This document shows positions 45,249-53,648 of a stretch of 64,000 bases of DNA, piece by piece. The notes beneath the pieces were generated by a model, which was not told the DNA's origin, ran no database searches, and worked only from the letters and a program-made list of their open reading frames with translations. How positions within the stretch are numbered: position 1 is the first letter of the stretch; every line of letters starts with the position of its first letter. Source of the stretch: Planctomycetota bacterium (GTDB taxonomy: Bacteria > Planctomycetota > Phycisphaerae > Phycisphaerales > UBA1924); assembly GCA_020831805.1 (NCBI GenBank), contig JAFIFX010000003.1:124001-188000 (forward strand), read 5' to 3'. Made by a program: the position numbers and the translations under genes.

Positions 45249-45450
45249 CCGGGGCGGTCCTCCTGGGGCTGGTGTCCGACCACGGCCAGCCGTAGGCCTT
45301 CGCCGGGGTCATTATGGTAGGGTCGGGTCGGGTCCGGGTCGCAGCGAACAGGCCCTGCTCGGGCACAACGCCCGCGAGGCCCATACGATCCTCGCCCAAG
45401 ACCTGTTCCCCGCCGCACACTCGGCAACGAACGAACCGAACGGGATCCCC

Positions 45451-46164
45451 GTGCCCCCCGAGCAGCCAAAGACACTCCGACTCCTCATCAGCGCCGGCCC
45501 GACCTATGAGCCGATCGACTCGGTTCGCTTCATCGGCAACCGGTCCTCCGGTCGGCTCGGCTCGGCACTGGCCGACCGCGCCGCCCAGGCCGGCTGGCGT
45601 GTCACGCTGCTGTTGGGGCCCAACGCCACCGAGCCCTCGAACCCCGGCGTGGAGCTTGTCCGATTCCGGTCGGCGGCGGACCTGGAATCCCTGCTGGCAG
45701 AGCACCTGCCCGATTGCGATGTCCTGATCATGGCCGCGGCCGTGGCGGACTACCGACCGGAGCCTGCCTCGGCTCAGCCTGGGGGGAAACACCGTCGCAG
45801 CGATGGCCCCTTTGTGCTGCGACTGGAATCGACCCCGGACCTCTTGGCCGGGTGTTCCGCCCGGGCTCGTCCGGACCAACTGCTCGTCGGCTTCGCGCTC
45901 GAGCCCGAGGCGGAGCTGCTCGCGTCCGCCCGGTCCAAACTTGAACGCAAGTCGATCGACGTGATCGTGGCCAATCCGCTCGAAACGATGGAGAGTCCCG
46001 CCATTCGCGCCCGGCTGATCGGAAATCCGGACCGGGGCTGCCCCATGGATGAACAAACCGACGGACCCATCCCCAAGGAAGCGTTCGCCGGGTGGTTGCT
46101 CGAACACCTGACACCCTTGGCCCTCCAGCGGGCCGGATCGGAGCCCGCCCGTGGCCAAGCGTGA
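45451..46164 (+). CDS. coaB: Phosphopantothenoylcysteine synthetase (CoaB domain only)
   Basis: It contains LRLLISAGPTYEPIDSVRFI and GNRSSGRLGSALADRAAQAG, the nucleotide-binding start of CoaB, with VLIMAAAVADYRPEP and KLERKSIDVIVANPL. CoaB joins cysteine to phosphopantothenate in coenzyme A synthesis. In most bacteria it is fused behind CoaC, but here no CoaC domain precedes it. The GTG at 45451 is the best start near the motif, with only a weak GGGA site. The 200 bases upstream, back to the divergent pilB start at 45248, should hold both promoters. Confidence 0.85.
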   Translation: MPPEQPKTLRLLISAGPTYEPIDSVRFIGNRSSGRLGSALADRAAQAGWRVTLLLGPNATEPSNPGVELVRFRSAADLESLLAEHLPDCDVLIMAAAVADYRPEPASAQPGGKHRRSDGPFVLRLESTPDLLAGCSARARPDQLLVGFALEPEAELLASARSKLERKSIDVIVANPLETMESPAIRARLIGNPDRGCPMDEQTDGPIPKEAFAGWLLEHLTPLALQRAGSEPARGQA

Positions 46165-47731
46165 CTTCTCATCCCGCCCCCCCGGTCGACCGGGGTCCGG
46201 CGGGCCACAGCAAGGCGGGCGGGGCAGGCCTTTCGGACGGCCAGGGCCGGATCCCCGCGACGGACGGGATCGCGATCGCAAGCCGCCCGGCCGCCCGCCA
46301 CTGATCGTCCACCGCGACCGTGACCTCCTCGTGGTGGTCAAGGAGCCCGGCCAGCCGACAAGGGGGCAACCCGGCGTTTCGCTCGTATCCCGTGTCAATG
46401 AGCACATGGCCGGACGCCGGGAGCGGTACCGCCCCATTCACGAACTCGACGACCGCGCGTCCGGCGTGGTCGCCTTCGTGCCGGCCGGCGAGGACGACGA
46501 CATCCGCGACCCAATCCGGTCATCCACGACCTACATGGTGCTGGTCGAGGGCGACTTTGACACCGGCGATGCGCCGGAACGAGTCCTGACCGGCCCGGTT
46601 CCGGGCCTGAAAGCCAAGGCCTCAGCGCCCGTCACCTCGGTCCGCAAGATCCAGAGCGGCAATGGCTTGACGCTGCTCCGCGTCCGGGCCCGCCCGGATG
46701 CACCGGGCCAGGTCCGCACGCATCTGGCCGCGGCGGGACACCCCGTGCTCGGGGATACCGAAAGCGGGTCCATGCGCGACGATGTCCGTCGCGTCGCGCT
46801 CCACGCAGAGGAGATCCGCCTGCGCCACCCGGGAAGCGGCATGTCCGAGCGGTACCGCCACCCCGCCCCGGCATCCTTTTACAGAGCCGTTGACGCCACC
46901 CCGCCCGAGGGCAGCGAGGACGATCGCCCCCCCGCCCCGACCGACGCCCGCGGCTGGGACCAGGTCGCCGGTTGGTATGACGACCTGATCACCTCCGGAT
47001 CGTCCGACCATCACGAGAAGACCGTCATCCCGGGCGTCGAGCGGCTTCTGGATCTTCAAGCGGGCGAACGTTTCCTGGATATCGCGTGCGGCCAGGGCAT
47101 CCTGCTCGACCAACTCAGCCGCCGACCGGACCACGGCCCGCTCGTCGGCATCGACGCCTCGCCGGCACTGATCGAGGCCGGGCGCCGGAACCTCGGCGAC
47201 CGGGCCGATCTGCGGATCGGCGATGCTCGGGATCTGGCCGGCGCCCTGGGCGACACCGAACCGTTCGAGGCGGCCGCCTGCGTGCTCGCCCTGATGAACA
47301 TTGATGATCTGCTCGGCGTCTGTCGCGGGATCGGCGCGGTGCTCAACCCCGGTGGGCGGTTCGTGGCGGTCGTCCTGCATCCAGCGTTCCGCGCTCCGCA
47401 GACCACGGCGTGGGGCTGGACGACCGACGGACGGACCGGCGTGGCGGTGCAGTTCCGGCGTGTGGACCGCTACCTGACCGAGCGGTCCGCGGAGATCGTG
47501 ATGAACCCCGGTAAGGCCGCCGCGGGCAAGGCCGCCGTGACCACCACGACCCACCACCGCCCCATCGGGGCCTATGTCGCGGCCCTGTCGGGCGCGGGCC
47601 TGACGATCGACACGATCGAGGAGTGGGTTTCCCAGCGCAGCAGCGAGCCGGGCCCCCGGGCTCAAGCGGAGAACATCGCCCGCGCCGAGATCCCGATGTT
47701 CATGGCGATCCGCGCCCGCAAGCCGGGGTGA
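46151..47731 (+). CDS. Pseudouridine-synthase-like and methyltransferase fusion
   Basis: The GTG at 46151 overlaps the end of coaB by 14 bases. After an Arg/Gly/Pro-rich head (1-50), residues about 50-240 resemble RluA: LLVVVKEPGQPT, then HELDDRASG (about 96, in place of HRLDxxTSG) and QVRTHLAAAGHPVLGD. The catalytic Asp is kept but the Arg is Glu, and the usual TGRxHQIR is PDAPGQVR. Residues about 275-520 are a class I methyltransferase with motif I FLDIACGQG (about 308), VGIDASPALIEAGRRN and NPGGRFVAVVLHP. It may modify rRNA or tRNA. The fusion is uncommon, to my knowledge. Confidence 0.78.
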   Translation: MAKRDFSSRPPGRPGSGGPQQGGRGRPFGRPGPDPRDGRDRDRKPPGRPPLIVHRDRDLLVVVKEPGQPTRGQPGVSLVSRVNEHMAGRRERYRPIHELDDRASGVVAFVPAGEDDDIRDPIRSSTTYMVLVEGDFDTGDAPERVLTGPVPGLKAKASAPVTSVRKIQSGNGLTLLRVRARPDAPGQVRTHLAAAGHPVLGDTESGSMRDDVRRVALHAEEIRLRHPGSGMSERYRHPAPASFYRAVDATPPEGSEDDRPPAPTDARGWDQVAGWYDDLITSGSSDHHEKTVIPGVERLLDLQAGERFLDIACGQGILLDQLSRRPDHGPLVGIDASPALIEAGRRNLGDRADLRIGDARDLAGALGDTEPFEAAACVLALMNIDDLLGVCRGIGAVLNPGGRFVAVVLHPAFRAPQTTAWGWTTDGRTGVAVQFRRVDRYLTERSAEIVMNPGKAAAGKAAVTTTTHHRPIGAYVAALSGAGLTIDTIEEWVSQRSSEPGPRAQAENIARAEIPMFMAIRARKPG

Positions 47732-47963
47732 CTGAGCCGCCAGCTATCCAAGGAACGGAGCAGTGCTGCACTAATCCCGGGAACCTTGCTAAGGCATCGT
47801 GAGTCATTTGCCTGGGCAATCGAGCACCTTGCGGATACGGGGCGGCTATTCACTCGTTGTCATTTCGGATCGAGTCGAAAAATCGTGCAAGGCGATCAGG
47901 GAGAAACGCCATTGCACGACTTACTGCAACCGACCACCGATTGTGGCCTTGACTGGGGGCCGA

Positions 47964-48659
47964 TCAACTCATCGGGGTGCGATGAGCCGGGGTCGGATCA
48001 CGCTCTCCCGTGAGGGGCTTGCTCATAGGATTGGCGCCCGGGTTGCCACGATTCGTGTCAGCCCTGTGAGGGGTGCTCGGCCTTGACGAATCCATCCGAT
48101 CGCGATGAGTCTCCGACGACGAGCTTTCCTTTGACGATGATTTCGGGGCATCGGCCATCGAGCCCGTACTGATGTCGTCCGCGTTCTCGTTCTCGAAGAT
48201 TTCCTTGGCCAGCTTCACACGGTCCGAGTCTGTCGCGTGGACGGCGATCAGAATGTTGCCATCCTTTACTTTGCCTTCATAGCGCTTGGCCTCGATTTCC
48301 GGGATCCCCATGCCGATCAGCGCGCCGGTGATCCCGCCAATCGCGGCGCCGGCCGCGATGCCGCTGAGCGAAGCCATGATGGGGCCGGCGGCGATAAAGG
48401 GGCCGAGCCCGGGAATCGCGAGCAGACCGATGCCGGCCAGCAGACCGATGGTGCCGCCGACAACGCCGCCCGCTCCGGCGCCGGTCACCGCGCCTTCGGG
48501 CGCCTTCGTGTTCTTCTCGTGCGCGAAGTCACGGGTGGTGGATTTGTCGGGGAAGAGGACCGAAATGTCGTTGTCCGCAAACTTTTCCGCCTTCAAGCGA
48601 GAAACGATCGCGGTGGCGACGGATTCAGTCGGTGCGATACAGAAAACAGAAGTACTCAT
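47964..48659 (-). CDS. General stress protein 17M-like membrane protein
   Basis: The 231-residue protein starts MSTSVFCIAPTESVATAIVS and contains NDISVLFPDKSTTRDFAHEK and NTKAPEGAVTGAGAGGVVGG, features of a widespread stress-protein family. A Gly/Ala/Ile-rich double hydrophobic hairpin (about 60-120) should insert in the membrane, followed by AKRYEGKVKDGNILIAVHAT and a Ser/Pro-rich tail. GGAG precedes the ATG. Lower GC than the flanking genes and a distribution of this family across distant phyla suggest transfer. Its molecular job is not known. Confidence 0.8.
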   Translation of the reverse strand: MSTSVFCIAPTESVATAIVSRLKAEKFADNDISVLFPDKSTTRDFAHEKNTKAPEGAVTGAGAGGVVGGTIGLLAGIGLLAIPGLGPFIAAGPIMASLSGIAAGAAIGGITGALIGMGIPEIEAKRYEGKVKDGNILIAVHATDSDRVKLAKEIFENENADDISTGSMADAPKSSSKESSSSETHRDRMDSSRPSTPHRADTNRGNPGANPMSKPLTGERDPTPAHRTPMS

Positions 48660-48780
48660 TGAAAAACTCCATTCTTTGTGTGTTCAATGCAGCAGTCGCA
48701 GCAGGAACATGTGGGTGAACTGATCGGGTGCGAAGCCGTCAGCGGTACTGGTCCATGGCATTCGCGAGCACAAGAACCGA

Positions 48781-49227
48781 TCAGCCTCCGGTGATTTCAA
48801 GCTCGTTCGTCACGGCGTTCTCGCCGGCAATCTGCCTGGCGATGCGCCCGATCAGATTCTTTTCTCCATTGGATTTCACGGCTCCACGAAGCCAGACCAT
48901 GCCCGAGCTATCGGTGATGATTTTGCAGTTCTTTGCGCCGGCCGAGAGCGTGTCATCTGAAATGATCGCCCGCCGGATATCAGCCGTCAGGCTGACGTGC
49001 TCACTTGTTTGGGATTGATTCATCGGGGTCATGGCATCGCGCCCAGTATCGCCTCTGTTGCTGCCCGTGTTGTCGGCCGGCGCTGTCGAAGTGCTTCGCT
49101 CCTGCGCAGGCTGTGAAGTGCGTGCCGCGGAAGAGCTATCTCTCGAGTCGCAGCCGGTCATGCCGAATGCGGTGCTGGCAGCGATCAAGGCGGTACGAGT
49201 CATCATGTTTTTCATGTCGAGTCTCAT
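48781..49227 (-). CDS. BON-domain lipoprotein
   Basis: The 148-residue protein has a lipobox (FGMTGC, Cys about residue 26), a Ser/Thr/Asn-rich linker and a BON domain (LTADIRRAIISDDTLSAGAK, then VWLRGAVKSNGEKNLIGRIA, then VTNELEI). BON domains bind phospholipids and appear in OsmY-type periplasmic stress proteins. Two ATGs (49227, 49215) are possible; neither has a strong ribosome site. It lies in the lower-GC stress cluster. Confidence 0.82.
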   Translation of the reverse strand: MRLDMKNMMTRTALIAASTAFGMTGCDSRDSSSAARTSQPAQERSTSTAPADNTGSNRGDTGRDAMTPMNQSQTSEHVSLTADIRRAIISDDTLSAGAKNCKIITDSSGMVWLRGAVKSNGEKNLIGRIARQIAGENAVTNELEITGG

Positions 49228-49614
49228 TTCTTTCGCAGCGCATTTGCCGCGTTCAAAGTGTTGCTGAACGGATCAGCGGGGATAAATACTAGACGCGAAT
49301 CGCACCGACTCGATCAGGTCATCGCAGCGTCATTGATGACGCTCATGTCAAGCTCGGCTCAGAGCATTGGAACTTGGTCTTGGTTCCGTTTTCGTTGTTG
49401 ACCATGCCAAGCATCGATCGAAGCCGTTCTTCACCTCTTGTGCCATACCAAGCACCCGGAAGCATCACCATTCCCCTCAGCACCACGATCGCGGCGGTCA
49501 GGGAGCCAGGCATGCGATCGCGGATCACCTGCCGGGGAAGGCGACCGGGAATGCCTTCGAATCGGTGACCCAAACGATCAGGCCTGCCAGACAAAGCGCC
49601 CATCGAGCATGGCG
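49228..49614. other. Gap of about 390 bases with no confident gene
   Basis: Several short frames exist on both strands (for example 49343-49603 minus) but none has a clear ribosome site, family motif or consistent third-position pattern. The DNA is AT-richer than the genome average, like the stress genes around it. Promoters for the BON gene are probably here. Confidence 0.4.
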
Positions 49615-49959
49615 CTACCGCCCCGGGAGGACTCGTGCCAGGATCGCGCCGAGACCGAACGCCGTCAGCACGGCGGCAGTCGGGTTCTTCTTGGTAAAAT
49701 CGCAGATCGCGCGATGGCTTCGCTTGGTCTTCCCCTCGACGGCGTGCCCGACATCAGTAGCCTTGTCCTTGAATGTGCCACAGGCTTCCCTGGGCTTGTG
49801 CGCGATCTCGTCAGCCATTTCGGACGCTTTGTTAACATCATCGCGAATGTCGATCCGACCGCTGCCGGTTTCGCCGGCGATATTGGCGCGATCGCTTCTT
49901 TTCTGGTAGTCTGAGCGGTAGGTGGTGTCGATCCCTCCTGCTTTGACATCGTTTGCCAT
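49615..49959 (-). CDS. DUF883/ElaB-like membrane-anchored protein
   Basis: The 114-residue protein is hydrophilic and helical (about 35-85) and ends in one membrane segment NPTAAVLTAFGLGAILARVL followed by PGR, the plan of ElaB/YqjD-type proteins that sit on the inner membrane and can bind ribosomes in stationary phase. GGGAG lies before the ATG. It groups with the 17M-like and BON genes as a stress set. Confidence 0.75.
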   Translation of the reverse strand: MANDVKAGGIDTTYRSDYQKRSDRANIAGETGSGRIDIRDDVNKASEMADEIAHKPREACGTFKDKATDVGHAVEGKTKRSHRAICDFTKKNPTAAVLTAFGLGAILARVLPGR

Positions 49960-50122
49960 GATTTAAAACTCCCTTGTTATCGATGCCGCCGAGTATCGCA
50001 CGGCATGGTCTGTCATCACATGCGGATGACCGCGTCTTCGAAGTCAAGTATGGTCCATGCATGCTGTTCCGGGTATCGGGGTAAAGCCCGACCGCAACCA
50101 ACTCAACCCGCTGAGGCCGGCG

Positions 50123-50305
50123 CTATGGTCGGTTGGTGAGGCCCTTAGAGCCCTCTCCAAGGGTGGTGAAGTCTGCCAGCCCCATGATCGAGAGCTGGTC
50201 GAGTTCCCGGATCAGATCCGCGAGGTGCCATTCGAGGGCCCGCTCGTCTGTCCCAGATCTTCGGGATCCGCCGCTCCGGATTGACCGGGCTGGGCCGCTT
50301 TGCAT
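50123..50305 (-). CDS. Possible 60-residue protein
   Basis: From an ATG with GGAGG about 10 bases upstream, the frame reads ERALEWHLADLIRELDQLSI then LADFTTLGEGSKG. Third positions are mostly G/C, as in real genes here. No family is recognised. It ends just before the tRNA-Gly gene. The rest of 49960-50385 shows nothing else. Confidence 0.4.
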   Translation of the reverse strand: MQSGPARSIRSGGSRRSGTDERALEWHLADLIRELDQLSIMGLADFTTLGEGSKGLTNRP

Positions 50306-50385
50306 ATGCTTTCGCCCTCCCTTTGCCGATGACCAAACTGCAGAGTTTCGTGCAAGGAGGGCGACAACACGGTCTTTGACACCCC

Positions 50386-50457
50386 GCGGGCGTAGCTCAA
50401 TGGTAGAGCGTCAGCCTTCCAAGCTGAATGTTGCGCGTTCGAGTCGCGTCGCCCGCT
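50386..50457 (+). tRNA. tRNA-Gly (TCC), integration target
   Basis: The 72-base cloverleaf has acceptor GCGGGCG/CGCCCGC, anticodon loop CTTCCAA giving TCC and T loop TTCGAGT. Bases 50412 onward (anticodon stem to 3' end) are identical to a second copy at 55069-55114, so its 3' half comes from, or is restored by, the integrated element. Confidence 0.95.
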
Positions 50458-51872
50458 CTTTCGCACCACCCTGCACAACGCCGCTAAACCCCGCTCCAGA
50501 GCGGGGTTTTTGCGTGCGGTGCTCCGAGCGTTCAGCCGAACCGTCCTCGCGTCGTCTCGCACCGGAACCACCCTCATCCGCACCCCGAGTGCTGTGGGGA
50601 GTGCGGGCGCTGAGCTGGTCCCGCCCGTGCGTGCCCGTCGCGCGTTCAGCCTGATCCGCACCGGGCCGGATGGTCGGGAGTGCGTCCACCGCCTTGGCCA
50701 CATCCGCCAGGCCGAGCACCGTGTAGTGCGTGAGCGTGGTCCGGTAGTCGCCGTGCCGCATGACCCGCTGGGCGATCTGCGGGGCCACGCCGGCCCGGGC
50801 GAGCAGCGTCCCGAGCGTGGTCCGCAGCGCGTGCAGGTCGATCACCCGGCCGTCCTCATCGTCCGTCACGATGCGGGTCTTCACGCGCTGGCGTTTGCCC
50901 TTGCCGACCATCACCGGGCGGCCCGCCTCGTCCGTCACCGTCTCTTCGCGGGCCAGCCCGGCCCGCAGGAAGTCGTTGAGCTGCGTCCGTGAGGTCACGA
51001 CGGCCGGGAAGACCCTGGCCTTGGGCATCGCCGGAGCGGCCGTCAGGCGGGCTCTGAGGGCCTCGGCGAGCTGGGGGTGCATCGGCACCACATCGACCCG
51101 CTTGGCCTTGCCCGTGCGGATCGTGATCGTGCCATCGGCGAAGTTCACATCGGACCAGGTCAGGGCCTCCATGTCGCCGCGGCGGAGCCCGGCCAGGGCG
51201 GCCGCCAGATACCACGCCTCGCGGTCGTGTTCGCGGGCGACGGCGATCAGGCGGGCCAGCTCGTCTTCGGTCAGGGCCCGACGCACGCGCCGCCGGTCGC
51301 CCCGCTCGTCCAGCTTGCGGACCACGCGGAGCGGGTTGGAGGGCGTCCGCGAGGTCCGCACGCACCACTGCCCGAACGCCACGGCGATCTGCCTGGCGAA
51401 GTTCGCCGAGCGGGCGGAGAGCCCGTCCTCGCGCATCAGGGCCATGTGGTGCTCCAGCTTGTCTGAGGTCAGGTCCGCGAGCCGGGTGGCCTTGCTGGTC
51501 TCGAGCAACCGGGCCAGGTGGGCGGCTTTCTGATCCACATGGCGGGGGTTCTGGCCCGTCCGCCGGCAGTGCTGGATGTACCCGTCCACATGCTCGGAGA
51601 GCGGGCGCCGGGCCTCGGCCGAGTAGCGGTCCTGGTCCGGATCGATCACGCCGTCACGGCGCAGAGCGGCCCCCGAGAGCCGCTCGCGGAGGATGCGCTC
51701 GGCCGCGGCCCGGTCGGTCGTGCGGGTGTTTCGCTCCCGCCGACGGCCCTCGTGATCGAACCACGCGATGATCCACGGGCGGCCCTCGCCACGCCGGTAG
51801 ATCGACCCGGTGCCCCGGGTTCCTCAACCGCTTCGGCTTCTTCTCGGAAGCCGGCTTCTTCGCCTTCGCCAT
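50411..51872 (-). CDS. int: Tyrosine integrase, frameshifted near its N-terminus and truncated at the attachment core
   Basis: It catalyses site-specific recombination of the element. From the ATG at 51872 (GGAG upstream) the frame reads MAKAKKPASEKKPKRLRNPG, then a one-base surplus in the C run at 51813-51816 (GGGG on the coding strand) moves the next segment, TGSIYRRGEGRPWIIAWFDH, into the frame that carries the rest. Core-binding and catalytic domains follow, with Arg in LAGLRRGDMEALT, Lys in GKAKRVDV, HALRTTL, RHGDYRTTL and the Tyr codon at 50723-50725. The reading frame runs through the terminator and the 46-bp core and ends at TGA 50411-50413, whose last base lies in the tRNA outside the core. 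In the circle this codon becomes TGC and translation continues (see 54825-55070). Confidence 0.85.
50412..50457. repeat. attL core (46-bp direct repeat)
   Basis: These 46 bases equal 55069-55114 exactly and cover the tRNA-Gly 3' half. The match ends where the sequences diverge (t versus g before, ct versus tt after), marking the crossover region of the element. Confidence 0.95.
50486..50511 (+). terminator. Intrinsic terminator for tRNA-Gly, supplied by the element
   Basis: AAACCCCGCTC and GAGCGGGGTTT pair perfectly around two bases and are followed by TT on the plus strand (five T in all). It stands 29 bases after the tRNA, inside the integrase frame on the other strand. The host's own terminator was moved to 55137-55167 by integration, so the element appears to bring a replacement. 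Confidence 0.75.
50588..50612. repeat. Candidate integrase arm site, left copy
   Basis: This 25-base sequence containing GTGCTGTGGGGAGTGCGGGC is identical to 54960-54984 at the other end of the element. It lies 131 bases inside the left core and encodes SARTPHST in the integrase frame. Paired repeats on both sides of the core are typical of arm sites, but binding is unproven. Confidence 0.6.
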
Positions 51873-51937
51873 GCTGTTCTCCAACCCTTGGATGCTGAAT
51901 TATGCTACGGCGTGCGTGATCGTGCAAGCCGAAAGCG

Positions 51938-52735
51938 TCAGTTTGAGCCCGTGAGCGTGTCCGAACCGGGCGGCTGGCCGTTCGCTGGCCCGGCAATCTG
52001 AGCATCCAACCAGATGCGTTGCTCCTGGAACAGTGCAAGCCGCTGTTCCCGGTTCTGGTCCGCTGAAGCGAAGCGTTTTGTCCACGGGCGTCGGCGGTCC
52101 GCGGGATCGGCGGTCGGTTTCTGCGACGCCCGAGTAGTTCCCGCCGCCGCCGCCGCATCCTCGCCCGGCGTGGCGTCCGCTGGGCCACTCGCCGCCGGCT
52201 GCCTGGCCGCGTCGCCCATTGGATTCTTTTCTTGGATGAGCTTGGAAGAGCTTGGATCCGGTGCAGCCGGCTGCACCGTTGGCGTCGTCAGACTGCGCCC
52301 TTCGCGTCGCTGGACTGCACCGTTATCGGTGTGCCGTGCTGCACCGTTTACCGTGCAGTCCGCTGCACCCTTGCCCTTGGCCGCCGGGTGCTGATTCGGC
52401 GGATCGGGCGAGCTGAGCGATTCGAGGTCCAGCCGCCACACATTGACCCGCCCGCGTCCATTCTCGTATCGCCCACCCTTTGCCCGCTCGATCACGACCA
52501 CCCCCGTGCGTTCCAGCGCTCGCATCCGGTCTATTGCCGCGCGTCGTTTCAGCCCGAGCAGACCGGCGAGGCGATCGAACCCCATCGTGATGCGGAGGTC
52601 GTACCGGTTGAGCCCGTCGGCCGCGAAGAGCAATGTGGACCGCTCTTTCGGTGGGAGCCGAGACGCTTCCACCATCCCGCGAAGCTGTGCGTCGGTGATC
52701 TGGCAGGGTGGACGGCGGGGTTTCTGATTGCTCAT
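51938..52735 (-). CDS. Winged-helix DNA-binding protein of the element
   Basis: The ATG at 52735 overlaps the stop of the upstream gene (ATGA), giving 265 residues. The N-terminal third reads QITDAQLRGMVEASRLPPKE, FDRLAGLLGLKRRAAIDRMR and ALERTGVVVIERAKGGR, a winged helix with a GRGRVNVWRL wing. A long Ala/Pro/Ser-rich linker and a charged tail (DQNREQRLALFQEQRIWLDA) follow. It could be an initiator or regulator of the element. It is followed, after 65 bases, by int. Confidence 0.65.
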   Translation of the reverse strand: MSNQKPRRPPCQITDAQLRGMVEASRLPPKERSTLLFAADGLNRYDLRITMGFDRLAGLLGLKRRAAIDRMRALERTGVVVIERAKGGRYENGRGRVNVWRLDLESLSSPDPPNQHPAAKGKGAADCTVNGAARHTDNGAVQRREGRSLTTPTVQPAAPDPSSSKLIQEKNPMGDAARQPAASGPADATPGEDAAAAAGTTRASQKPTADPADRRRPWTKRFASADQNREQRLALFQEQRIWLDAQIAGPANGQPPGSDTLTGSN

Positions 52736-53133
52736 CCCGGCCCAGCTCCCCGGACCGCTACCCACACGACGGCCCGACACCCCGCGTCCGTGCGGCGGTG
52801 TCGGCCCGAGTCACGCACCAGGCCGAGCTTGACCAGCTCGCCGCGTCGGGGCGTGTAGGTCCGCAGCTTGATCCCGAGAGCCTTTTCGCCTTCCTCGTCC
52901 GTCGATCCGGCATTGCCGCGGGCGATCAGGTGGGCGAGCACCTGGCCGCGGTAAGTGCTCATCGCGGGTTCGATCCGCTTGGCCGCCTCGCGGGAGGTCG
53001 AGGGCGCCGACACCCGCCAGGGTGCCCGGATCGGCTTGGAGCCGCCAGGGCGGGTAGGGTGTGCCTGTGAGTCCCCGACGCCGCCCACGCCTGCACGCGG
53101 GGCCGCGTCTTCCGGTTCGGGTCGAGGTTTCAC
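52732..53133 (-). CDS. Small winged-helix protein of the element
   Basis: The start is a GTG at 53133 overlapping the previous stop (GTGA); a longer ATG frame from 53169 has a ribosome site too close to be useful. After a Pro/Arg-rich head, residues about 65-130 form a winged helix: STYRGQVLAHLIARGNAGST, DEEGEKALGIKLRTYTPRRG, ELVKLGLVRDSGRHRRTDAG and CRAVVWVAV. This style is common in phage-type regulators. No catalytic site is seen. Confidence 0.7.
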   Translation of the reverse strand: MKPRPEPEDAAPRAGVGGVGDSQAHPTRPGGSKPIRAPWRVSAPSTSREAAKRIEPAMSTYRGQVLAHLIARGNAGSTDEEGEKALGIKLRTYTPRRGELVKLGLVRDSGRHRRTDAGCRAVVWVAVRGAGPG

Positions 53134-53357
53134 CGGCGGGCCGCCTTCCCTGCCTGGTCCGCGAGCCATGCCTCCAGCTCGCGGACGGGGTAGACGACGG
53201 CCCGGCCGATCCGGGCGTGGGGCAGCTCGCCGGCGTTCGTGAGGGACCAGAGCTTTCGCTCGCCGATGCCGAGCGCCCGGGCGGCTTCCTTCGGGCGCAG
53301 GGCGAGGGCGGGGACCGGCGTGGTGCCGGCGTGGGGGATCTGAGCGGCCGTGCTCAT
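53130..53357 (-). CDS. Excisionase-like helix-turn-helix protein
   Basis: The 75-residue product begins at 53357 with AGGAGG upstream. ALRPKEAARALGIGERKLWS and GELPHARIGRAVVYPVRELE show the MerR/Xis-like helix-turn-helix of 'DNA-binding protein excisionase' families. It starts by ATGA overlap with the previous gene and ends by GTGA overlap with the next. Either this or its neighbour may be the directionality factor. Confidence 0.75.
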   Translation of the reverse strand: MSTAAQIPHAGTTPVPALALRPKEAARALGIGERKLWSLTNAGELPHARIGRAVVYPVRELEAWLADQAGKAARR

Positions 53358-53569
53358 GAGCGGGCCTCCTGCTGAGGGACGGACAAGCCCGCGCCGGAGC
53401 GGTGCTCCAGAGTCTCGCGGACGGCTTCCAGGTTGAACATGCGGCGACGGCCGACCATCAGGCACGGGATGCGCCCCGCGTCGGCTTCACGCCGGAGCCA
53501 TGCGCGAGGGACGCCGAGCCTGTGGGAAGTCGGGCCGATGGGCAGAAACTGGGGCCGGGTGCTCGTCAT
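53354..53569 (-). CDS. Second excisionase-like helix-turn-helix protein
   Basis: The 71-residue product has SHRLGVPRAWLRREADAGRI and IPCLMVGRRRMFNLEAVRET, a helix-turn-helix domain of the excisionase type. It is first in a chain of four genes joined by ATGA/GTGA overlaps that implies one transcript and translational coupling. Confidence 0.75.
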   Translation of the reverse strand: MTSTRPQFLPIGPTSHRLGVPRAWLRREADAGRIPCLMVGRRRMFNLEAVRETLEHRSGAGLSVPQQEARS

Positions 53570-53648
53570 GCCTCGAGCATCGCACGGGTTCGCGGGTCAC
53601 GACGCCGGATTCTGGTCAGATTTCCGGGCTGTTCCGCTCTGGTCCGCC

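Noticed and set aside
49343..49603. An 86-residue minus frame in the stress cluster gap
   Set aside because: No ribosome site, no family features and overlapping open frames in other phases.
50375..50380. A perfect TTGACA right before tRNA-Gly
   Set aside because: It touches the mature tRNA end, so it cannot be the -35 box of that tRNA, and nothing downstream needs it.
51646..51649. GTG at 51649 as the integrase start
   Set aside because: It would drop the N-terminal arm-binding segment, which is clearly encoded just upstream (GSIYRRGEGRPWII) apart from one frameshift.
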